From Chlamydomonas reinhardtii (lineage: Eukaryota; Chlorophyta; Chlorophyceae; Chlamydomonadales; Chlamydomonadaceae): a stretch of 64,000 nt of DNA. The stretch spans positions 1,409,593-1,473,592 of the forward strand of contig NC_057014.1 in NCBI RefSeq assembly GCF_000002595.2. Direction: 5' to 3'. Positions 55,401-64,000 of the stretch are shown one piece after another; positions within the stretch are counted from its first letter, which is position 1, and every line of letters begins with the position of its first letter. The notes beneath the pieces were generated by a model. It saw only the letters and a program-made list of their open reading frames with translations, made no database searches and was not told where the DNA came from. Position numbers and translations under genes: made by a program.

Positions 55401-58400
55401 TGCTCGCGCTGGAGGCGAGACGCGGGCAAGCACACCGCACTCGCATGGTTTTAATTTTGACGATCAATGTGTCCCATGCCCTGCTGGCCCTTGCCGGATA
55501 GCCGCCGGCCATCAAAGGCGCATACCAGCATGGTGTTCCACGGCCACCGCGCTCCACAGCAAGCTGAATTGTATACAGGCCTACACCCCAAGGCCCGCGC
55601 CCCCACGCACCTGCAGCTTAGCCAACTGCTGCTGCACCGCCGCTGTCTCCGCCTGCGCCGCCTCAAACTCGCGCCGCAGGCGACCTTCCCGCAGCGCGCC
55701 GTCGCGGCGGGCTGCCTCCGCCGCCGCCAGGGCGTCCTCGTGGCGCCGTTTGAGTGCCGCGTACTCAGCCTGCACCTGCGCATAGCAGTAGAAGGCAGGT
55801 CAGAAGCCAGCAATGCAGTGCGTTGGATAAGGCTGAAGCCGGTCGCGGTGTGTGATAATGGGCCTGCTAGTGCTTTCTGAAGCACGGCCGTGTACGGATT
55901 CTTACCGCTGACAGCGCTCCCTCACGCAGCGCCAGTTCCTCCTGCAGCTCCCTATCGTCCGACTGAAGTGCCGAGTGCGCCGACTGCAGCGCAAGGCAAA
56001 CAGGTTTGATTGCCCATTTGCACGAGCTGGAATGCGACGCAAACTACAAGCTGCTCGAAGCATGATACAGTATATCGAATGGTCATGCGGACAATGCGTG
56101 CACCCAGCCCAGGCATCACAATTCACAAACCTGGAGCTCCGTGTGCGCGGCCCGCAGCTGCCTGAGCTCTTTCGCGGCCTGCAACGCAGCCGCATCAGTA
56201 CGAGTAATGCGAACTGGTGCAGTCCCTCGGCGCGCGATCACACAAGTCCAACCACCGCGAGCCTTCTTCCATGCCATGGCCCCGTACCCCGGGCCCCTGC
56301 GCTCTGTGGGCTGGTTTTGGGTCTTGGTTAAGTTGGAGTTGGAATATCCTACCCCATTCTGCCCACCCACATGCTCTGCCGCCGCCAACGTCTCGTCCAA
56401 CGTGCCGTACAGCGCCTTGTTTTGCGCCGCCAGGCCCTCATTGGCTGACTTGGCACGCCCCAGCGCCGCCGCCAGCTCTGCTCCCTGGCCCATCGACTCC
56501 TTCAGCTTCTCGCGCGCGTCCCGCAGCTCCCGCGCCAGCGCCTGCAGCACGCGACGCGTGATTCATTCCGTGGACCCGCCACATGCGTGTTGCAAGTGAC
56601 ACGACGGTGCGCGAACGCATTGCATGTATGCGTTACGGTGGCATGGAGGGGGTATGGGTCTAGGCATGCTGCGAGTATTGGGCCCCGGAAGTGGTGCATA
56701 CCTCGGGGCCGGTGCTGGCGTTGCGGCGCTGCAGGTCTTCCAGCTGGCGCTGTAGGTCGCCGCGAGCGGCCTTGGCGCCGGCCAGCTGCGTTGTCAGGTC
56801 CGCAACCTGCATGATGAGTTGAAATTCCGCTATGGATAGGCAACCCGCATCGACATACGTTCGCGGAACAACCGCCATACCGAGCAACTCCCAACGCGCG
56901 TCTTGACTTCCTACCGTGACGATGCATAGCCGCCTTCCGCTTGCTTTCCTTACCTGGCCTTCCAAGCGCTTGATCCGTGACCTGGCCGCGACCACCACGT
57001 CACCCTGCCACCCCTGCACCAGACCCGACGTAGGCAAGTCCGCGCTGCCGTTGTTCGGCAGCCCTGGAGTATCCGCAGCCCGCAGCGCAGCCGGCGAGCC
57101 GCCGCCTCCTGCCGGGACCAGCCGCGGGCGCGCGCCCTTATGCGGCGAGGGGCTGCTTTGCCGTTGCACATGTTGCCGCATGGCGCGCTGCTGCCGCTCC
57201 GTTACCACTCCAGCCGAATCTGCGGTAGGTGCGAGCAGCACCTCCCCACCGACAGCCCTCTGCTCGGTACGGCGGGCCCCTGGCGATGGTGAGCGCGCAG
57301 CGCCAAGCCGGGCTGCGGCAAAGCCCGCAACGGCCGCAGCTGTGGCGCTAGCGCTTTCGCCAAAGGCGTCGTCGCCAGCGGGTGCAGGGGCCGACTTGGC
57401 AGCCGCATCGGCATCGGAAGGCAGTGGCGCGGACGCCGGCATTTCCGCGGGCAACTCCCCGCCATGAGTCGACCCCGTACCCGCCATTGTGATGTTCTTT
57501 GCGGCAGTCTCCGCTTCATGCGAACCCGCACTGCGCTTCGCTTTAGCGCCACCGCCGGGCAGTGCATACGGTGCTGCGGTAGCCGGGTCAGCCACGACAG
57601 CCCCGGCGGTGGCTGCCACAGGCTTTGAGCAAGGCGTGGCGCCGGTCGTCAGCATCGAGCCAGTGGCGGTAGCTGAGCTCATAGCACCCGTGTCCCCTGC
57701 GCCGACGGTACCATCGACACCACCAGACGTGGTGATGGCAGCGGTGGCTGTGGCCGTAGTGCGGTCGGGAGTGGTGGAACGCTGCTGCTTGAGCGCCCGG
57801 AGCGCAGCGGCACGCGTAATAGTGTGACTGCTGCTGGCGGCCCCGGCGCTGCCGCTGCGGCTGGACGGGCCGCCTGCCGCCTGCCCGCTGCTGGTACCCC
57901 AACGCTGCGTGGACCCACGTGGACTCCGGGGGCTGCCGCGGGGGCTCCCGCGCTGCGCCGCCCTCGGGCTACCCGCAGTCGCAGCAGGCGCCCCTTCCTT
58001 GCCTGGGCTGCTGATACGAGCGTGCCCCCGCCCGGGGCTACCCGGGGCAGTGCGCCCTGCCCCATTGCCACCGCTGCTGGCGGCCCCCGACGCGCCTGCG
58101 TTGAGGATTAGTTTCGAGACGCCAGCCCGAGCCTCACCAGCACCTAGCTGCGGACCTGGACTGCTGCTCCTGCTGCCACCGTGCGGAGAGCCATTGAAGC
58201 CAGGCCCGAAGGACGCTCCGGCAGCTGGCCCCTGCCTCACCGCCAAGCGGATAGCGCCTTCTTCGGCGCTGCCACCATGACATCCTGGCTGCAGGGGCGG
58301 CGGGCTCGCGTCGCGCTGGCGGAGGATGGCATATGGAGGTGAGGCCGCCGGCGCAGGCGCACCGGCCGCAGGCCCTGGCGCCACGAACGCGCCCAACGCA

Positions 58401-59129
58401 GGGCGTGATGTGGCTGTTGCCCCTGCTGCTGCAAACGCCACTCCGGTTGCTGCTGAAGCTGTTGTTGCTGCCGGTCCCAACTCAGGCTGGCTGGTGCGCC
58501 CCACAGCGGTCAAAGGCGTTGCAGGCACACCAACAACTGGCAGCGGTAGCTGCAGTGATCCGGGCTTGAGCAAGCCTTTCGGAAACACTAGGGACGGCAC
58601 CACCTGTGAAGTAAGCAAAGAAGGGACTCAACTCTTTTACTGTTCACACACGTAAAGAAACCCCGTCGTGCATCAAGCGCCCACAACTCACCGTTGTGCC
58701 TGCCAGGCTGGCATCCCGTGTCGTTGCGGTCCCCAACAGGCCTGTGACATGTGCATGCCGGAAGGACACAGAGTATATCACAAGAAGTCAGCCTAATCTG
58801 TGGCGTCTAACCTCTTGGCTCCTTGGTTACCCGCCAGCCCGCCCCGCCAGCCCTCCCCCACAGGCCCAAGTACTTGCCGCGGGGCTGCTGCTTCTGTGCG
58901 CTTGAAGGGCGTTTGTCGCGCCCTGAGCTCACATCTCGTTGCATAAAGTTGCTAGCGCTCCTACGGCCAGGCCCGGGACAACGCGTGTACTTAGTCGGTG
59001 TCCACAGCACGGCGCGGCGTCTGCGAGGACGCACCTAGTTGGGGACTTGGCACCGACGCCCCTGCCCCGACTTCCCGAAGACATTATCCTGCTAAGCACG
59101 CGGTCCACCGCATCGCCTCCTTGCGCCAT
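49452..59129 (-). CDS. very large low-complexity coiled-coil protein, unknown function
   Basis: The exon chain reads from ATG 59129 (MAQGGDAVDRVLSRIMSSGS): 59035-59129, an exon from 58960, about 58692-58739 and about 56954-58604. Shorter exons follow between 56.1 and 56.8 kb, then 55906-55983, 55611-55775, 55282-55408, 55052-55161, 54477-54897, 53156-54278 and 49452-53013. Phases fit from 55775 to the stop. The product exceeds 2,500 residues. The N-terminal and C-terminal thirds are Ser/Pro/Gly/Ala-rich and disordered with many RSPSP-like sites. The middle is coiled coil (DLTTQLAGAKAARGDL, ALKRRHEDALAAAEAAR, QLAATAKRADAAAEQL, VRKLEEEISVL). Short C-terminal motifs recur: GGIKLARAYYEQ, GGIKLAGG, GVKPLNLADVLRRS. 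The plus-strand frames opposite are shadows. It could be a cytoskeletal or scaffold protein, but nothing identifies it. Confidence 0.75.
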
Positions 59130-59674
59130 GGCTGCTAAATACACGCTTATGTTGACCGTCAATCCGTGACTCGCGGACTCATTGATATGACATGACAAGC
59201 TGTACAAACCATATTGCAATGAACTTATGCTTGTGAACAAGAATTGCTGCTCAAGATACTAGCGACCGAAGAACGCGGATGCACCGACAGCTCGGAATCC
59301 ACGCAATGACGTTGTGCACGCAATGAACGTTGTGCACGCAATGACAACTTGATGAATTGATGAATTGATTTGACAAGTTTGAAGAACAGCCATATTTAAG
59401 CCTCGAGAGTGCGCAAAGCCATCTAACCAAACAAAGCCCGGTGGTTTGGTCTGTCACATCACTTCAACACCATCCTTTAAGTCATTTGCCAAGGTTGTCT
59501 CCAAAGCAGCCAAAATTCCCCGCCGGAGGCCTTCTGACCTGGCCACTTGGGGCCTGCGCCGCTTTTTTCTCTGCCATTAGTTCATCGATGCCAAGCTCTT
59601 GATATTATTACCTTAGCTGAAATCAATCCAGGTTCTGCCAAATACGGTGGTATTGCGCAAAACGAAACAGCATT
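59130..59674. promoter_or_regulatory. divergent intergenic region with short repeats
   Basis: It separates two divergent start codons and is AT-richer than its surroundings. 59301-59370 contains about three acgcaatga-cgttgtgc units and a duplicated gatgaatt. No defined promoter box is assigned. Confidence 0.5.
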
Positions 59675-60789
59675 ATGGCCGCGCTGTCTGCGCGGCTAGG
59701 CAAGCTAGCGCCAGCGGCGCGTGCTGGGCTCACTAGCTGTGTTGTCATGAGCGCGGGCGACGTCATCTGCCAAAGTCTTCAGCGGCGTGGCAAGTGCGTG
59801 CGCGCCTGCGTTGCTGGGGGGCTGGGCAGTGGACTGGGGACGCACGGCTCTTGCCGGCACAAGTAACAGCGCCACGGTGGACAGCGACGGGATATATTGC
59901 AGTTCTCCGTCCATATACCTGATTCTGCCATAACACTGGGGCCAGGGCTCGCAGCAATACTGAGTCGCGTTGACGCCTCCGCAGGAATACGCCGTATGAC
60001 TGGAACCGCACAGCCCGATTTGGGCTGATTGGCCTAACACTGCATGGACCTTACTTCCTGTGGGGCTTCCGTATGATCGACGAGCGGTTCGGACCAGCGA
60101 AGAACTTGGGCACGGTGGGTGACGGGCGTGGCATGGTAACTCAAGGCACGCGGGTGAAAGGTTGCATACGCAGACAGGATCTGGGGAGGGCTGGTTTGGC
60201 CTGAAACGCCGTACGGCTCCACGTTACTGCACCTGGGTCCCACATACATGGTCAAGTGGGCCCTTCTTGCCAGCTGACAGCTTGCAAGGACACAACACCT
60301 TGTCCTGCATAGCCGATTGTACGTGGACAACCACGGCATCAAGGCTGGTGTGCTAACAAGGTATGACCATTTTCCTCCACAGGCCATCCGAAAGACTGCA
60401 TTCGGGCAAGTCACGCTGTTCCCCTGCTATCTCGCTGCCTTCTTCACCTATATCACCATGCTGGAGACGGGCGGGAACTTCACGGCGGCAACGGACAAGC
60501 TCAGAAATGGCTTTGCACAGGCCTACGCTGTCGGTGAGTCGTGGCAGTGCAAGCGACAGTCCGGGGATGATTTGCGCGTGTGTCCTTGTCATTAACCTAA
60601 GTAAGTCCTGCAGGCACGCTCTTCTGGCCGGTCGCGAACGTCATCAACTTCATGTTCGTGCCGCCGACCTCTCGTGTCCTCTACGTCAACGGTGCGGGGC
60701 TCGTCTGGAACGCGATGCTGAGCGCCTTCAACGCCGGCGCCGCACAAGCCGCCACGATACCTGAGCAGCCCATGCAGCTCAAGCAGTAG
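59675..60789 (+). CDS. Mpv17/PMP22-family membrane protein
   Basis: Four exons in phase: 59675-59793, 59985-60114, 60383-60533 and 60614-60789 (191 residues, typical family length). Landmarks are the N-terminal helix with SAGDVICQSLQRRG, DWNRTARFGLIGLTLHGPYF, GQVTLFPCYLAAFFTY, and the C-terminal signature LFWPVANVINFMFVPPTSRV followed by LVWNAMLSAFNA. About four membrane helices. Family members sit in mitochondrial inner or peroxisomal membranes and influence ROS or nucleotide balance; which organelle applies here cannot be told. The membrane-adjacent end IPEQPMQLKQ is unremarkable. Confidence 0.92.
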
Positions 60790-61653
60790 GGGGAGCAGCA
60801 GCAATCGCAGTTGAACCAACGCCATCGTGGTGAGCAAAACGGATACAGGAGTGCCCCCTGAGCTGATCGGGTATGCGTGCGGCAGTACGCGTGTTTTGCC
60901 TATGAGGAAGACCTATCTACTGAGTGCGAGTTGCGCGTGTGAGCTGGGCTTGCTGTCGGGAAGAGAGTACGCATTGTTTGTTGCGAGGCTGTGAAGGCTC
61001 GTATTTACCGTATAGGATGCGACAGCCGGTGAGATAAAATGAGTGCAAGGGTAACTCTTCTGGTTTTGCAGCGCATGTGTGCAGGATGGAAACTCGCCCT
61101 GTGTGGCTGTTATCGACTGAATAAGTGCTTGAGTGATCGGCGGTTATTGACAAGCGCTTGACATTGGGAGCCGTGTTCGGAGCAGTTCGGAGTGCAAGGG
61201 TCACGAACTTTCCTTGGCTCAAGGGGAAAGAAAAGGGTCCCGGCGCCATGGTTACTGCAACTACAGGATATGTGGAGAGCATTGAAGAGTGGTGGTTACG
61301 TACGCATGGGAATGCCAAAGCGCGTGGACCGGCGGCCAGCGAGGATGGCCCCGTCGGGGGAATTTCGCGTGGTGTGTGCCGAGCGGTTTGGTGGTATGCG
61401 CAGGCGAAGCTCTCAGGCAATACCTGTACATGCATTTCCGTGTTTTGCTACGCCTGCGGATACATGCGCCACGGCCAGCGCGCCTGACCTCCATGTACGG
61501 GGCCCGGTCTCCTCTGCGACTTGCCTTCGCTGCACGAGCGCCCGCTATAGTTGATTACCATCCATTCTCGCAAAGCTGATACGCTCTACGTACTTAGTCC
61601 CTGTTGCTAAGCACGCCTTCCCCTGACGGGGCCTTAGATGCCGCGGTGAAGCC
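60790..61653. other. intergenic region
   Basis: 3' UTR of the Mpv17-family gene and promoter of IFT54. Open frames lack domain or splice support. No TGTAA was found after the stop. Confidence 0.55.
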
Positions 61654-63776
61654 ATGTGCGATAACTGGCAGGCAACCATTGACACCCTGCAGGGTGCAAG
61701 CCCTGTTTTTGACAAGCCTAAGCTGTCTCAGAAGCTGTTGGAGAAGCCTCCTTTTCGCTTCCTTCACGATGTGGTCACTGCGGTGAGACCGCGTAGGGTT
61801 TGTGGAGGAGCTTAGGACCTAGTCTCCTGTAAAACATCAAAGGCATTCAGCAGCCTGTGCTGGGCAGAAGCGAGCAAGTCCTGGAACTCGGGCATGCCGG
61901 GTGGTCCTTCCACGACCTCGCCTGAGTGTCATGGTTTGCTGTACAGGTGCAACAAGCGACTGGCTTTGCGCCAGGGCTGTATCAAGGAGACGAGCTGGAC
62001 GGCAAGGCCATTCAGGTCAGTGCACAACTTGCGAGCACGCCACAACCGGCGCCTGCCCCCGGCCAACCTGCCAACTGGGGGTGTCATGCTTCCCATAACA
62101 CAGGAGAAGGATGCCAAGGTAGCGTACCTGAAGAAAATCATCGAGGTGGTCAGCATGGTGCTGGGGGAGCAATGCCCCGCTCGGCCCAACAAGGTGCGGC
62201 GTGCCAGGGCCTGGTCATGGGGCCTTGCAAGGGTGATTTCATATGCATGTGTGTCATAGTCTCAAGCTCTTTGATATTGACACGCGCAGATCGTGGCTGG
62301 CCTGGAGCCGGAGAACACAAACATCTTTCTGCAGATGCTGGGGCGGGCGTGCCAGAAGGGTAACGGCGCGAAAGCAGTCCAGGTGGGTGTCAAAGGCCCT
62401 TGCGCTTCGCAGACAACTTCATATCAAATGCATGCACTGAGCCCATGCTTTGGCAGGGGACATGCTACACGGGTTCCGAAGTACCGGGTAGTCTCTGGGT
62501 GACTGGGCACCAGCGCGCAACGCGCAACGGATAACGGATAGCATGGCCTACTGCACGCTGTCACCGAACTCGCATGCAATCACTTGATGCGTGCAGAAAG
62601 TACTAGGCGGTGGGGGTGCTGAGCCCGCGCCGGCCAAGGAGGAGGCCCCGCCGCCGGAGAAGAAGCCCGAGAAGAAGGAGAAGAAGGAGGAGAAGCCGGC
62701 AGAGAAGAGCAGGGCCGAGGCGTCGCCAGCGCGGAAAAAGGCCGCGGAGCCGGAGGCAGAAAAGAAGTCATCGAGCAAGAGCTCGTCTAGGACGAAGGAG
62801 GAGCCGCCGGCTAAGGCGCCGGCGAAGAAGAAGGAGGAGCCGGCGCCGGAGAAGCCGTCCAAGTCAAAGGCCGCGCCCGCAGGTGCGGGCGAGTGGCACA
62901 TGGCGTTAGGGCAGGGGCGTGTGGGAGTAAACATGGTGGGAATGCTGGGATGTCTTATGGTCATGCGCCGTCATGCCGCTACCCGCAAGCACTGGGTTGC
63001 TTCACTGCATCAACACTGCCCTGCCCATCTGTCCTTGCAGCTGAGGAAGCGCCGCCGCCGCCGCCGCCGCCTGCCGCGGAGCCGCCCGCTCGCTCCGCGT
63101 CGCCTGGAGGCGAGGACCCGCTCAACAAGAGCGGCAGTGCCGCGCCCAAGTTCCAGCGGCCCACGTCCGCGAGGAAGGCGCCGCCTCGCGTGCCCCAGCC
63201 GCAGCAGTGAGTTTACCGGATGGACGCGGCTTAGCAGACACAGGACGAATCGAGCTCCCTACGGCAATGCTTGGGTGGGCAATGGATGGGTAATAGTGTA
63301 GCGCGTATCACATTTTAACGACTTTGCACCTCATGTTGACGGGCACTCACTCACCACAGGCCAACAATGCTGGCGGGCACGGGCATTCGCCCCGGCACCG
63401 CGACCCGGCGACCCAACGAGCCCAAGCCCACGGACAGCAAGGCGAGTACAGTTGCATGTGGGCGTGTTGACGAGGTGCACGCCGTTGCCGCACGGCGCGC
63501 CAATACGGTACTCTGCCGCTCCCTTTACGGCTTGTGGTAACCCCTAGCAAGACCTAATGCGAAGGCGCTAATAGCAACACGCGCGCCATTTCCTTAATCC
63601 TCGCTCCACAGGTTACCAAGCCCGTGGCGGTGTTCACGGACAACGCCAAGGACAACAGCGACGACGAAGTGGAGGTGGTGCACGAGCAGACGCCGGTGCT
63701 GTCGGGCGGCGCCAACATGACGGGCGAGCAGGGTGTCCTGGTCAAGGACATCCTGGCGGCGGAGAAGGGCCTCAAG
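61654..63776 (+). CDS. IFT54: IFT54 / TRAF3IP1 (5' part, runs off the window)
   Basis: This is an IFT-B subunit of intraflagellar transport that binds tubulin or microtubules. Exons in phase: 61654-61782, 61947-62015, 62104-62193, 62290-62382, 62597-62882, 63041-63206, 63360-63441 and 63612-63776. The N-terminal CH-like domain is clear ([96 protein letters not shown]). A Lys/Glu/Pro-rich basic linker follows (about residues 140-235), then a Pro/Ser-rich stretch and an acidic segment ([15 protein letters not shown]). The C-terminal coiled coil that binds IFT20 lies beyond the window. The intron 63442-63611 begins with GC (AAG|GCGAGT). Confidence 0.94.
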
Positions 63777-64000
63777 GTGCGGCGTTGAGGGTGGCGGGCG
63801 GGCGGTCATGTGCGACGCGGGCTTGCCTGTGCGCACGGGGGGAGGGAGGCCGTTGATGGGGAACGGAGTGATTGGGGGACGTGGGGAACGTCTCTGCACA
63901 CGTGAATCCACGGCGGCGCTCTAGTACTGAAGCGGGGCGGAGCGTGTGCAACGGAGTGCAACACTGCAGCAGAACAAGTTCACGCGACATCCTAACCCTT
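63777..64000 (+). other. IFT54 intron to window end
   Basis: Follows a GTGCGG donor at 63777. No further exon is recognisable before the window ends. Confidence 0.6.

Noticed and set aside
1-64000. tRNA, rRNA or snRNA genes
   Set aside because: No cloverleaf with conserved A and B boxes, nor rRNA-like segment, was noticed by eye; a covariance-model scan would be needed to exclude them.

Overview
The window is nuclear DNA of a volvocine green alga (Chlamydomonas/Volvox relatives). The reasons are: very GC-rich sequence; host genes cut into many short exons with GTGAG/GTGCG donors; TGTAA polyadenylation signals; Ala/Gly/Ser-rich low-complexity inserts in conserved proteins; and recognisable algal genes (plastid KASI, RFT1, IFT54, an Mpv17-family protein). 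All calls come from reading the sequence; no database was searched.

Layout. 1-6.2 kb: 3' exons of plastid beta-ketoacyl-ACP synthase I. Its 3' UTR carries a 3.9-kb tyrosine-recombinase element with split direct repeats (TOC1/PAT-like). 6.9-8.3 kb (minus): a small two-helix membrane protein with a plausible plastid transit peptide. 10.1-13.5 kb (minus): a secreted, Cys-rich, N-glycosylation-rich, probably GPI-anchored protein. 13.8-18.2 kb (minus): RFT1, solved as 11 phase-consistent exons. 18.4-22.7 kb (plus), sharing a short intergenic region with RFT1: a DUF262 + HNH nuclease (GmrSD-like architecture) ending in an Ala-rich helix and a C-terminal transmembrane tail.

22.8-43 kb is a rearranged accessory region with three 100-bp assembly gaps. 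It holds a redundant copy of the HNH gene end (almost certainly two unmerged contig ends), a TIR element, and three copies of a 2.7-3.1-kb block. The block encodes the 3' half of a second nuclease-like gene with a PD-(D/E)XK-like signature. Its 5' half has an 11-residue coiled-coil repeat with copy-number variation. There are also two near-perfect palindromes, a headless HNH copy and a broken Ty3/gypsy element.

43.4-48.3 kb (minus): two tandem Sulfotransfer_4-type genes. Their C-terminal membrane tail, and for one of them also the 3' UTR, is homologous to the tail of the HNH protein. 49.5-59.1 kb (minus): a very large, low-complexity coiled-coil protein of unknown function. 59.7-60.8 kb (plus): an Mpv17/PMP22-family protein. 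61.7 kb to the window end (plus): the 5' part of IFT54/TRAF3IP1.

The housekeeping genes are unrelated neighbours. The noteworthy ensemble is the 18-48 kb region: a membrane-tailed DUF262-HNH nuclease, a co-duplicated second nuclease-like family, and sulfotransferases sharing the same tail.
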